A stretch of DNA of 64,000 bases from Rufibacter hautae (lineage in GTDB: Bacteria; Bacteroidota; Bacteroidia; Cytophagales; Hymenobacteraceae). The stretch lies in NCBI RefSeq assembly GCF_008271695.1, contig NZ_VKKY01000002.1:496001-560000 (forward strand). Direction: 5' to 3'. Position numbers and translations under genes: made by a program. Position 1 is the first letter of the stretch. Every line of letters starts with the position of its first letter. The notes under the pieces were generated by a model. The model had not been told where the DNA came from. It saw only the letters and a program-made list of their open reading frames with translations, and did not search any database. Below are positions 7,541-16,301 of this stretch, in pieces.

Positions 7541-7918
7541 ATGGAATTTAGAAACAATGAAGCCATCTACCTCCAGATTGCCTCGCACGTGAGTGAGAAC
7601 ATTCTACTGGGCAAATGGCTCCCCGAAGATAAAATACCGTCTGTGCGTGAACTGGCGGTACAGCTACAGGTAAACCCCAACACCGTCATGCGCACCTTTG
7701 AATACCTGCAGAACCAGGAAGTGATCTACAACAAGCGGGGCATTGGCTTTTTTGTGACCCCAGAAGGAGTAGAGAAGGTAAAGCACCACCGCAAAGAGCG
7801 TTTCCTGCAACAAGACCTGCCCGAATTCTTCCGGAATGTGTTCCTCCTGGATATTTCCCTGGACGAGCTGCAGAAAAGGTATGAACAATTCAAAACAGAG
7901 CATTTCACCTTAAAATAG
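7541..7918 (+). CDS. GntR-family transcriptional regulator, YtrA subfamily
   Basis: 125 residues. The N-terminal winged helix-turn-helix is clear: YLQIASHVSENILLGKW, IPSVRELAVQLQVNPNTVMRTFEYLQ, then a wing with YNKRGIGFFV. The C-terminal tail is only about 50 residues of helices, as in YtrA-type members, which have no large effector domain. Such regulators usually repress their own ABC operon. Here the gene is third, behind the transporter, rather than first. A dyad at 5874-5897 is the likely operator. Confidence 0.88.
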   Translation: MEFRNNEAIYLQIASHVSENILLGKWLPEDKIPSVRELAVQLQVNPNTVMRTFEYLQNQEVIYNKRGIGFFVTPEGVEKVKHHRKERFLQQDLPEFFRNVFLLDISLDELQKRYEQFKTEHFTLK

Positions 7919-7924
7919 AACAAG

Positions 7925-8659
7925 ATGAAAAAGAGTACAATTCTCATATTCTCCGCATTGGTCTTTTTCCTCTGCTCCCTTACGGCCTTTAACTTTGCCA
8001 TGAAAGCAGAATATGACAAAGGCCTGTTCAGAGACCCCTTGGTTGATTTCATTTCCACAGACATCACTGGGTTTGATGCCATACAGGTAAACGGAGGCAG
8101 TAAACTCAGCGTGAAGATTGTGCAGGGCGCTTCCCAGGTGCGGGTGCATGAACGCGCCCAGGATTTCGTGCGGTTCAAAAAACAAGGCAATAAACTCATC
8201 GTGGATGTGGACCAGATAAAAGGCCGGGATTTTCGCTACAACGGAAGTTACAGCGTGTACATTTCCTGCCCCAAGCTGACGTCACTCACCACCTCGGCCC
8301 GCTACAAAATGGGCGGAGAACCGCAAACCGATCTGTTCTTGCAGGAGATTTACCACAACATTACGCTCAACAACTTCACCCAGGATAGCTTAACCATTCA
8401 GCAAGACCATGCCACTGCGGTGGAGTTGAACAACCTGAAACTAGGCAAACTGAAAGCTGTGGTGGGCCTTTCGGAAGGAAGCGGCTCCAGGCTGACCATC
8501 CTCGGAAAGAACCAAATACAAGCTGCTGATCTGTCCATTCAGCACAAAGGTGGCCTCAATCTGTTTGACGTAGCCATTCCTTCGCTTACCTATCAATTCT
8601 CAGACAGCGCCAGGGCTGTCTTCAGCGGAGCCGCCTTGCCTGCGCTCAGTAAAAAATAG
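7925..8659 (+). CDS. Secreted or membrane-anchored GIN/DUF2807-like protein
   Basis: 244 residues. The N-terminus (residues 6-26, FSALVFFLCSLTAF) is a signal peptide or anchor. The body is a series of short beta strands with alternating polar residues: GFDAIQVNGGSKLSVKIVQG, YSVYISCPKLTSL, ADLSIQHKGGLNLFD. This is the pattern of the right-handed beta-helix 'GIN' domain. It starts 6 bp after the GntR gene, so it belongs to the operon. Similar proteins often accompany GntR-ABC units in Bacteroidota. The function is unknown, perhaps sensing or binding at the envelope. Confidence 0.65.
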   Translation: MKKSTILIFSALVFFLCSLTAFNFAMKAEYDKGLFRDPLVDFISTDITGFDAIQVNGGSKLSVKIVQGASQVRVHERAQDFVRFKKQGNKLIVDVDQIKGRDFRYNGSYSVYISCPKLTSLTTSARYKMGGEPQTDLFLQEIYHNITLNNFTQDSLTIQQDHATAVELNNLKLGKLKAVVGLSEGSGSRLTILGKNQIQAADLSIQHKGGLNLFDVAIPSLTYQFSDSARAVFSGAALPALSKK

Positions 8660-8730
8660 TATTCACCCGGGAAAGGAGGCGCTTTTTGGTTTGGGTGCTT
8701 CCTTCCTCTGGTGGACCAATGACTTTCTTA

Positions 8731-8766
8731 TTTTCAGCCTGAATTTCTAAAAACAACCATAAAACC
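8731..8766. repeat. P36 palindrome
   Basis: Left TTTTCAGCCTGAATTTC, right TAAAAACAACCATAAAACC. It is the first member of a closely spaced pair. Confidence 0.5.
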
Positions 8767-8792
8767 GCTCTACGCTTAATAGAGAATTTCAT

Positions 8793-8827
8793 CGTTTTAG
8801 AGCTGTATTCCTAAAAACAGCCCCAAA
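8793..8827. repeat. P36 palindrome
   Basis: Left CGTTTTAGAGCTGTATTC, right CTAAAAACAGCCCCAAA. The second member of the pair is close to consensus. Confidence 0.65.
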
Positions 8828-9182
8828 GAAAGATCCTCAATCCCTGCTTTTTCTCTGTGAAAAAAGTGGCCTGGCAGCGCTTTGTTGGTACAATTCTTTT
8901 CTACGCTTTTCCATCACCCCATAGGTGTTCCTGGCCTGCGCTTGACTGATTGAAACTTCAAAACCCTCTTTCTGGAGGTTAGTAACCATTCATCCCATTT
9001 TTCCTGTCTTTCATCACATTTAGTTTCCAGAACGCCTAGGGCGTGCTAACCTTGTGCCATAACAAAGCACCTACTGTACTGATTTCCGGCTGCCATCTTA
9101 TAGAATTCCAATACAAGGCATACAAGGATTTTACAGGGCTTTTCTGAAAAGTGATATCTAACTAACCCTTATTACTAGAAAC

Positions 9183-11684
9183 ATGAAAAACGTTATACTC
9201 CTGGCAATTGCCGGCAGCCTGGCCGCGCAGTTCACTTTCGCCCAGGCTCCGCAGAGCAAGCCTGCTTCCGCTCCTCCCCAAACGGCTTCCGCACCATCTT
9301 TCCCTAAAGGAAACAGCAAAATAGCGGGCGTGGTGATTGATGACGTAGCCAAGAAACCAGTGGAGTTTGCCACCATCAGCCTGATTGAGAAAGCCTCCGG
9401 AAAAACCGTGGACGGCACCGTGACTGATGAGAAAGGCCGTTTTACGCTGGCGCGGGTAGCGGCCGGGCATTACAAAATATCGGTCAGCTTTCTGGGGTAC
9501 GAGACCCGGGAGATGGACAACATCACGCTGGGCAGCAAAGAGGAAATCAATATTGGGGCCGTGGCGCTCAAAGGCAATTCCAAGATGCTGGACGAGGTAG
9601 CCGTGGAAGGCGATAAACTGCTGGTGGAGGACAAAGTGGACCGCATGGTGTACAACGCCGAGAAGGACATTACAAACGCAGGAGGCACCGCCGGGGATGT
9701 CCTGAAGAAAGTACCCGGCGTAACGGTGGACCTGGAAGGCAATGTGGCGTTGCGCGGCAGCTCTAACCTGCGGGTGTTGATCAACAACAAGCCCTCGGCG
9801 GTGATGGCCACCAGTATTGCCGATGCCCTGCAGCAGATTCCCGCTGACCAGATCAAAAGCGTGGAAGTCATCACCAACCCTTCTGCCAAGTACGATGCCG
9901 AGGGCACGGCCGGTATCATCAACATCATCACCAAGAAAAACAACCTGCAGGGGGTAACCGGGCAGGTGAATGCCACCTACGGCAACCGGAACACCGGCGT
10001 GAACGGCAATGTGAACTACCGCAAAGGCAAATTCGGGCTGACCACCTCATTGGGGCAGAGCTGGCGCAACAACCCTGCCGAGAGCCTCCGCGACACGTAC
10101 TACAATGGCATCCCGGGCATTGACCGGCTGCACCAAACCATGACCGGCAGACGCGAAGGGATATTCAAGATGCTGCAGGTAGGGCTTGATTACGACCTGA
10201 ACCCTAAAACCAGCTTATCGGCCGGCTTCAGGATGCAGAGCGGGGTATTCGCGTATAAGACCTCGCAGGTTTCCACCCAGTATTTGGGCGGGGAGGTAAA
10301 AGGCGGTAACACCCGGATCAACAACAATGAATTTGACAACCTCAACTATGACCTCAACCTGGATTTTACCCGCCGTTTTGAAAAACCAGGCCGAGAACTC
10401 AGCATCCTGGGATTGTTGAGCCGCAACAACCGCCAAAACAACAATTTCGCCGATGTCCTGAACCTTGACCAGCAACTGGCTTTACGGGAGCAGAACCTCA
10501 ATGACGCGTACAATGAGGAAAAAACCTTTCAGGTAGATTATACACATCCGTTCAAGAACAAGCACCTGCTGGAACTGGGTACCAAAGCCATCCTTCGTTA
10601 CGCCGAGAGTGATTACCAGCTTTTGGTCGCCAATCCGGCCACGGGACCTTTCGTGCTGGACCCTAGCCGCACCAACATTTTTGAGTACCAGCAGAACGTG
10701 GGCGCCGCATATGCCTCCTATGAGTTCAGCCTGGATAAAAAGTATAACTTTAAGCTGGGCTCACGGTACGAATACACCCACATTGACGGCGATTTCACCT
10801 CTACGGAGACCTCAGTAGGGCAGAAGTACGGCAATTTCGTGCCCAGTGTGGCCATTTCCAGATCCCTCAAAAACAACCAGACGGTGAAGTTCAACTACAC
10901 CAAACGCATCCAACGGCCACAACTGGGTTTGCTGAATCCCTTTGAGAACCGCGTTGATACGTTCAACATCCAGGTAGGAAACCCCAACCTGCGGGCCGAG
11001 ATCACCAACGCCTATGAACTAGGGTACAGCACCTTTTTCAAAAGCGGCACCTCGGTGAATGCCTCTTTCTTCTGGCGGCAAACGAACAACTCCATTGAGG
11101 CCTACACCTTGCCCACCGAGGGAGGCGTGAATTATACCCGGTTCGGGAACATTGGGCGGAACGCCAGTTATGGGGTAAGCCTTTTCGGGAGCACCAAGTT
11201 TTTGCAGAAAGGAAACGTGAGCACCAACATCAACCTCTTCTACAGTGACCTGGAAAGCCAAACCTCGCTGCTGAATGCCTCCAACTCCAGCATGATGTAC
11301 AATGCCAACATTAACGCCTCGTACAGCTTTGAAAAAGGGTTCAGTGCCCAGGTGTTCAGCCAATTCAACTCGCGCAGGGTAACGCTGCAGGGGAAGGCAT
11401 CAGCGCTCGCCATGTACACCATCGCAGTGAAGAAAGACATCCTCAAGAAGAACGGCAGCATTAGCGTGGGCATTGACAACCCTTTCTCCGAGACCCTGAA
11501 ACAGCGAAATTCCTTCAAAACCCAAAACGCGGAGCAGGTAAGCACTATGTACCTGTACAACCGGCAGGTAAAGATCAACGCCAGCTACAAGTTTGGCAAG
11601 CTCAACACCAAAGCCCAGGCGCCTCGCCGCAAAAAGAAGATCAACAACGATGACGCCAAATCTGACGGTGATTCTAACGGGTAA
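9183..11684 (+). CDS. TonB-dependent receptor-like outer membrane protein (OMP_b-brl_3 type)
   Basis: 833 residues. Signal peptide 1-20 (LLAIAGSLAAQFTFAQ). A carboxypeptidase-regulatory-like domain (about 45-130) contains IAGVVIDDVAKKPVEFATISL and YKISVSFLGYE. A plug domain follows (about 140-235: DVLKKVPGVTVDLEGNVALRGSSNLRVLINNKPS), then a 22-strand-type barrel ending at SYKFGKLN. After the barrel comes a polar, Lys/Asp-rich tail of about 27 residues, unusual because barrels normally end at the last strand. The cargo is unknown; no SusD partner is adjacent, so it is not a typical polysaccharide-utilisation pair. A strong terminator follows at 11793. Confidence 0.85.
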   Translation: MKNVILLAIAGSLAAQFTFAQAPQSKPASAPPQTASAPSFPKGNSKIAGVVIDDVAKKPVEFATISLIEKASGKTVDGTVTDEKGRFTLARVAAGHYKISVSFLGYETREMDNITLGSKEEINIGAVALKGNSKMLDEVAVEGDKLLVEDKVDRMVYNAEKDITNAGGTAGDVLKKVPGVTVDLEGNVALRGSSNLRVLINNKPSAVMATSIADALQQIPADQIKSVEVITNPSAKYDAEGTAGIINIITKKNNLQGVTGQVNATYGNRNTGVNGNVNYRKGKFGLTTSLGQSWRNNPAESLRDTYYNGIPGIDRLHQTMTGRREGIFKMLQVGLDYDLNPKTSLSAGFRMQSGVFAYKTSQVSTQYLGGEVKGGNTRINNNEFDNLNYDLNLDFTRRFEKPGRELSILGLLSRNNRQNNNFADVLNLDQQLALREQNLNDAYNEEKTFQVDYTHPFKNKHLLELGTKAILRYAESDYQLLVANPATGPFVLDPSRTNIFEYQQNVGAAYASYEFSLDKKYNFKLGSRYEYTHIDGDFTSTETSVGQKYGNFVPSVAISRSLKNNQTVKFNYTKRIQRPQLGLLNPFENRVDTFNIQVGNPNLRAEITNAYELGYSTFFKSGTSVNASFFWRQTNNSIEAYTLPTEGGVNYTRFGNIGRNASYGVSLFGSTKFLQKGNVSTNINLFYSDLESQTSLLNASNSSMMYNANINASYSFEKGFSAQVFSQFNSRRVTLQGKASALAMYTIAVKKDILKKNGSISVGIDNPFSETLKQRNSFKTQNAEQVSTMYLYNRQVKINASYKFGKLNTKAQAPRRKKKINNDDAKSDGDSNG

Positions 11685-11792
11685 GTTCTGTTTCTGCTCA
11701 ACCTTTTGTAGGCCATGATCCTCCTCTTTGCGCTCCTCGGAATCTTGCTGAGTTGCCTGTAAGCAGCAGAGATAAGCTTGCTTAGCGCCCAT

Positions 11793-11846
11793 AACCCCAA
11801 ACCGGTTTCCCCTAAAAAAGGGAAGCGGGTTTGGGGTTCTTTTTTG
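11793..11846 (+). terminator. Terminator of the TonB-type receptor gene
   Basis: Arms 11793-11811 and 11820-11838 pair at 17 of 19 positions plus one wobble (AACCCCAAACC with GGTTTGGGGTT at the outside). The right arm is followed by TCTTTTTT. Confidence 0.85.
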
Positions 11847-11963
11847 GAAAATGCGCCAAAAACTAACCTGTTTGTGAGTAAGCGTATAGATTGCAAAGTA
11901 TTGGCCTTATCTCTGGAGCGGTGAAATCCGTTAAGAGGTATTTGACTTGAAAGTGCTGCCTGC

Positions 11964-13007
11964 ATGAGTGCTACCTATCTGCCGCTTACCATTACCCACA
12001 TCAAGGAAGAAGTACCCGACGTAAAGACCTTCGTATTCGGGGGCGAGGATGCCCAGGCGATCTCTTACCTGCCGGGCCAGTACCTAACGCTGGTGGCGCA
12101 AAACAAACAGGAGGAGATCAGGAGGTCTTATTCCATCACCTCCGCGCCGGCTTTAGGCGAGCCGCTGGCCATCGGGGTGAAAAGGATAGAGAACGGATTC
12201 CTTTCGCGCCAACTAATTGACCAAGCCAGGGTAGGAGACACCCTGCAGACCATCGGAGCCGCCGGGTTTTTCACGTTGCCCGAGGAGATGACGGCTTACC
12301 CGCAGGTGTTTTTTTGGGCGGCCGGAAGCGGAATCACTCCCATTAACGCTTTGATCAAAACCCTGCTTTATGCCCACCCAGGTGTTTCTGTGGTGTTGGT
12401 GTACAGCAACCATTCGCCCCAGACCACCATCTTCTTACTGGAACTGCAACTGCTGGCCCAGCAACACCCAGCACGCTTCCAGGTGAAATTTCTGTTCAGC
12501 ATTTCGCCCCGGTTGAGTGAGGCCCGGCTGCACAAAGACCTTCTGAAAGAGCTGGTGCGGCATTACAGCAAAGTGTCTGCAGAGAATTTATTATGTTATG
12601 TATGCGGCCCGGAAAATTACCGGCGTTTGTGCCTGTACGGGTTAAGGGAGATGGGCATACCCGCGGCCAATATCCGGCAGGAGACCTTCAGCACGGTAAA
12701 GGTGATCACCAAAGAAACCCCTCCAGACACAGACCCGCATACCGTCACCATCCAGTACCAACACCAGGTGTACCAACTTTCAACCCAGTACCCCGATACC
12801 ATTCTGCAGGCCGCCAAAAAAGCAGGGCTTTCCCTGCCGTACAGCTGCGAGGCGGGGCGCTGCGGAAACTGCGCCGCCACCTGCCTGCAAGGCCAGGTCT
12901 GGATGTCTTACAATGAGGTGCTCACGGACAGGGAAGTCGCCCAGGGCCTGGTGTTGACCTGCGTAGGGTACCCCGTAGGAGGGGATGCGGTGTTGAAGAT
13001 TGGTTGA
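11964..13007 (+). CDS. Ferredoxin-NAD(P)H reductase with C-terminal 2Fe-2S domain (PaaE-like)
   Basis: 347 residues. The FAD-binding beta barrel carries RRSYSIT about residues 53-59. The NAD(P)H domain carries AAGSGITPINAL about 117-128 and YVCGPENY about 211. The C-terminal plant-type ferredoxin domain carries SCEAGRCGNCAATC with a fourth cysteine in LTCVGYP. This three-part order is that of PaaE and related reductases, which pass electrons from NADPH through FAD to an oxygenase. No oxygenase subunit is adjacent, so the partner is unknown; fatty-acid desaturase or phenylacetyl-CoA epoxidase systems are possible. It is a single-gene unit preceded by a terminator. Confidence 0.88.
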   Translation: MSATYLPLTITHIKEEVPDVKTFVFGGEDAQAISYLPGQYLTLVAQNKQEEIRRSYSITSAPALGEPLAIGVKRIENGFLSRQLIDQARVGDTLQTIGAAGFFTLPEEMTAYPQVFFWAAGSGITPINALIKTLLYAHPGVSVVLVYSNHSPQTTIFLLELQLLAQQHPARFQVKFLFSISPRLSEARLHKDLLKELVRHYSKVSAENLLCYVCGPENYRRLCLYGLREMGIPAANIRQETFSTVKVITKETPPDTDPHTVTIQYQHQVYQLSTQYPDTILQAAKKAGLSLPYSCEAGRCGNCAATCLQGQVWMSYNEVLTDREVAQGLVLTCVGYPVGGDAVLKIG

Positions 13008-13013
13008 GAGGTT

Positions 13014-13051
13014 GATTTGGGGCTGTTTTTTGGAAATCGGCCTGAAAACGG
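13014..13051. repeat. P36 palindrome
   Basis: Left TTTGGGGCTGTTTTTTG, right GAAATCGGCCTGAAAACG. It starts 6 bp after the reductase stop. Confidence 0.65.
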
Positions 13052-13057
13052 AAGGGT

Positions 13058-13095
13058 AAAAAAAATACTCCAACAAGTATATCCTAGTTGGAGTA
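13058..13095 (-). terminator. Terminator of the 13103 gene
   Basis: Perfect 9-bp stem TACTCCAAC (13066-13074) with GTTGGAGTA (13087-13095). On the minus strand it is followed by eight T (the A-run 13058-13065). Confidence 0.75.
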
Positions 13096-13102
13096 AAAAC
13101 GC

Positions 13103-13543
13103 TCACCTGGTTACGGCACGCTGGGGATTTTCAGTACCCACGTTGAGAAGCCAGTCAAGGGCGGGGGGCACATCCTCAAACATTTTGATTTGGAACTTGT
13201 CGCCGATGTGCTGGTGCAGGTGGTGAAAAGACATCTGTCCGTAGATTCCGGGGGCCAGCACCTGGCTCAGATATTCCAACCCAAGCTCCATGACTTTGGG
13301 CGTCCAGTATTTCACAATCCAGTCATTGGCCACGTCCCAGGGCCCGATCAATTCTTTGTGGTTGTTCAGCAACCGGGAGCAAGGTTGCTCCTGCAGTAAC
13401 TTGATATAATAGCTGCCTCCCTCCATCACGGTTTCCAGGGTCTGGATTCCAATCCACTGGGCGTGGATATAGAGGTTGTCTGGCATCCGCTCCGCAATAA
13501 GGAAAACATCCCCGTTGGGTTTCTTCAGTTCTACTTTTGTCAT
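13103..13543 (-). CDS. Hypothetical protein, possible STAS/SEC14-like fold
   Basis: 146 residues from the ATG at 13543 (MTKVELKKPNGDVF); an upstream ATG at 13588 would add 15 polar residues. No signal peptide or membrane segment. LYIHAQWIGIQTLETVMEGGSYYIKLLQEQPCSRLLNNHKELIG then WIVKYWTP and LEYLSQVLAPG is a strand-helix-strand pattern seen in Bacteroidota proteins annotated as STAS/SEC14-like. This is a fold guess only; no function can be stated. The gene is transcribed alone, convergent with the reductase. Confidence 0.6.
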   Translation of the reverse strand: MTKVELKKPNGDVFLIAERMPDNLYIHAQWIGIQTLETVMEGGSYYIKLLQEQPCSRLLNNHKELIGPWDVANDWIVKYWTPKVMELGLEYLSQVLAPGIYGQMSFHHLHQHIGDKFQIKMFEDVPPALDWLLNVGTENPQRAVTR

Positions 13544-13701
13544 CTGGTTTGTCTGTTGCAACGGATAGTCAAGGTCCGTTCTTCCCATCCAGGCTTCTCA
13601 GCCAAAATTCGTCGTGGAAATCTAAGTTTTATTACGCAGAACAAAAAAAGGTGGCCTATGTTTTACCACTGACCACCCCTTATGAATAGAAAACAGGCCA
13701 A

Positions 13702-16167
13702 TTACCGCATGGTTTGCGGCTGCGGCTTGTTCTTGACGTATTTCTCCAGCCACTGGTCCATTTCCCAGAGCATGTGCATGATAGACTCCTTGGCGCCGTA
13801 GCCGTGGCTCTCGGCGGGCAGGAACACCAGGCGGGTGGTGGCACCGTGGCCTTTCAGGGCATTGTAGAAACGCTCACTCTGGATAGGGAAAGTGCCGGAG
13901 TTGTTATCGGCCTCGCCGTGAATCATGAGCAAAGGCGTCTTGATTTTATCGGCGTAGTTGAACGGCGACATCTTGGCGTACACCTCGGGGGCTTGCCAGA
14001 ACGTGCGTTCCTCAGCCTGGAACCCGAACGGGGTAAGGGTGCGGTTATAGGCCCCGCTGCGCGCAATACCCGCCGCGAACAGGTTGGAGTGCGCCAACAG
14101 GTTCGCCGTCATGAAAGCCCCGTAGGAGTGGCCGCCCACCGCCACGCGGGTAGGGTCTGCGATGCCCATTTTAGTCACCTCATCAATAGCTGCTTTGGCG
14201 CTGGCCAACAACTGCTCTACATAAGTGTCATTAGGTTCAGCGTCTCCTTCGCCCACAATCGGGAAATCAGTGCGGTCCAGCACGGCGTAGCCTCTGGTCA
14301 CCCAAAACAAGGGAGAACCGTAGTTGATGCGCGTGAACTCATAAGGCGAGCTTTTCATCTGGCCGGCACTGGCGGCGTCTTTAAACTCCCGCGGATACGC
14401 CCACATCAGCATCGGCAGGCGGCCCTGTTCTTTCTTGTAGCCTTTAGGCGTGTAGAGCGTGGCGGTCAGCGTGACGCCGTCGTTGCGTTTGTAGGTCAAG
14501 AGCTGCTTGTCCACCCCAATCAACTCCGGCGACGGATGCGGGAACTTGGTCACCGCGGTGAGTTTCTTAGACCCGATCTGGCGCAGAAAGTAGTTAGGCG
14601 GATCGTTCTCAGACTCGCGGCGCGTGATGAAGATGCCTTTCTCTGGGTTCAGGACATCTACCGGCAGCTCGTAAAAAGGTGCCTCCGAGCGCCACAGGAT
14701 ATCGGCTTTCTTGGTGGTCAGGTTGAACTTGCTCAGATAAGGACGGTTCCCCTGCGGCGAGCCACCCTCGCTGATCATGTACAGATTCTGCCCAGATTTA
14801 TCCGTCATGAGCACGTTGCGGCCGAACTGGTTTTTGGTCATTACCGGCGAGCCTGGGTCTGAGTACAGGTCTTCGTAGGAACGCTCCACCAGCAGCACCG
14901 GCTCGGCGCCCGGCTGGCTTGGGTTCACGCGCAAGCGGCGCTCCTGGCGGGTTTTCCACCAGCGCTCAGTAACCAAAGCTAAGTCCTCGTCTCCCCAGGT
15001 AATGCCGCTGAAGCGGAGTTTGGTACCCACCAGCGCCACCGGTTTTTGAGTGAACGGCGCCGCTTGGGTATAGACGATGTCCCGCACTGGCACTTCTTTC
15101 TTGTCATCACCGCCATCTTGGGCTTCTACCCAAAAGAGCGTGGCAGGCTGGTCAGCGCGCCAGTTAACGCTTCTGGGGCCGGCCGCCACTGCGTTGAAGC
15201 CCACCGGAATGTTCTCGCCCAGCGGAATGTCAGCGATCTGCTTCACCACTTTTCCCTGGCGGTCCCACACTTGCACAGAATACGGGAACAGACTGGAAGG
15301 CACGAGGTAGGAGTAAGGCAGATGCGTGGCGGAGACCAGCACGAACTGACCATCTGGAGAGACGCTGAAGGACCGGATAATGCCTTGCTCGCCCAGGTTC
15401 GTCTGCTTGCCGTCCAGGGTAACCTGCACGAGTTGGCCTGTTAAATAGTAGTCAAAGAGAGCCTCGTCTTGGCGGTTCTTAAGCAGATCCTGGTAGGTGC
15501 GGGAAGGGGCGGTGCGGCCCAGGTTCTCCTGGATAATAGGACCTATCGGCGTGGTGTTAGACTTAGGTGCCTCGCCGCGTGACGGATTCACCAGTTTCAC
15601 CAGCAGGTTCTTACTGTCGGGTGTCCAGCTGAAGGCATTGCCCCAGGCATCGTTCACGGTGGCGGTGGTGAGTTTACGGGCAGTTTTGTCAGCGGCGTTT
15701 ACCACCCAGAGTTCAATGCCGTTAGCTACGGTGTTCAGGAAGGCCACTTGCTTTTCATCCGGCGACCAGGTGACATCGGTGATCTTGGCTTTGCTGGGCA
15801 GGCCCTGGATGGTGAACTCCTTTCCGCCGGAGACTTTTTTGAATTTGAGGGTATGGAAAGAAGTACCACGGCTGGCCCCGTTCACCGCCGGATTTATGCG
15901 GAGGCCCCCGATACGGGCCTCGGGCGCGGCCACCTCCTCAATGGAAGGGTAGCCGGCGCGCTCCATGAGCAGCATCCACTCGCCTTTAGAATCGAAAAGG
16001 ACGGAGGGCGTGGCTGGGGCTTCAATCAGTTTGGCAATAGACTCAGCGGGGCGCTGGTAAGGCACATTGAGGTCTTTGGCGCCCTGGGCCATGACGGCCG
16101 GTCCGGCCAGCGACAAGGCCAGCAGCAGCACCGATAGCCGGGAACGTCGGGAGATGATTTTATTCAT
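13702..16167 (-). CDS. Secreted S9-family prolyl-oligopeptidase-like serine peptidase
   Basis: 821 residues. The signal peptide ends near residue 27 (AVMAQ). Residues about 60-540 form the beta-propeller that gates the active site. The C-terminal alpha/beta hydrolase domain has the nucleophile Ser near 679 in GGHSYGAF, an Asp near 750 in HGEADNNSG, and His near 790 in ESHGYG. The length and the HSYGAF motif point to the group related to glutamyl endopeptidases of plastids rather than to dipeptidyl peptidase IV. It probably degrades peptides in the periplasm. Monocistronic, with a P36 copy 57 bp upstream of its start. Confidence 0.88.
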   Translation of the reverse strand: MNKIISRRSRLSVLLLALSLAGPAVMAQGAKDLNVPYQRPAESIAKLIEAPATPSVLFDSKGEWMLLMERAGYPSIEEVAAPEARIGGLRINPAVNGASRGTSFHTLKFKKVSGGKEFTIQGLPSKAKITDVTWSPDEKQVAFLNTVANGIELWVVNAADKTARKLTTATVNDAWGNAFSWTPDSKNLLVKLVNPSRGEAPKSNTTPIGPIIQENLGRTAPSRTYQDLLKNRQDEALFDYYLTGQLVQVTLDGKQTNLGEQGIIRSFSVSPDGQFVLVSATHLPYSYLVPSSLFPYSVQVWDRQGKVVKQIADIPLGENIPVGFNAVAAGPRSVNWRADQPATLFWVEAQDGGDDKKEVPVRDIVYTQAAPFTQKPVALVGTKLRFSGITWGDEDLALVTERWWKTRQERRLRVNPSQPGAEPVLLVERSYEDLYSDPGSPVMTKNQFGRNVLMTDKSGQNLYMISEGGSPQGNRPYLSKFNLTTKKADILWRSEAPFYELPVDVLNPEKGIFITRRESENDPPNYFLRQIGSKKLTAVTKFPHPSPELIGVDKQLLTYKRNDGVTLTATLYTPKGYKKEQGRLPMLMWAYPREFKDAASAGQMKSSPYEFTRINYGSPLFWVTRGYAVLDRTDFPIVGEGDAEPNDTYVEQLLASAKAAIDEVTKMGIADPTRVAVGGHSYGAFMTANLLAHSNLFAAGIARSGAYNRTLTPFGFQAEERTFWQAPEVYAKMSPFNYADKIKTPLLMIHGEADNNSGTFPIQSERFYNALKGHGATTRLVFLPAESHGYGAKESIMHMLWEMDQWLEKYVKNKPQPQTMR

Positions 16168-16224
16168 GTTTGTGAAGTTGGTGGAAGGATGTATGAACCA
16201 AGATATACAAAACTTCTGACATAT

Positions 16225-16260
16225 GTTTAGAGGCGGATTCTGAGAAAACAGCCCCTAAAC
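16225..16260. repeat. P36 palindrome
   Basis: Left GTTTAGAGGCGGATTCTG, right AGAAAACAGCCCCTAAAC. The outer six bases of the arms are perfect complements. Confidence 0.7.
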
Positions 16261-16301
16261 CCGCCTGCTTAAATCACCAAAGAAGTGAGAGGCCAGCCTA
16301 T

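Larger units (their letters stand above)
8660..9182. other. Intergenic region, 523 bp
   Basis: Contains two P36 copies (8731-8766 and 8793-8827) within 100 bp. The remaining 350 bp before the TonB-type receptor show no reading frame, hairpin or promoter that I can support. Confidence 0.6.

Noticed and set aside
13714..14862. 382-codon open frame antisense to the S9 peptidase
   Set aside because: The peptidase on the other strand has a full catalytic triad and signal peptide; the antisense frame is His/Arg/Val-rich without motifs.
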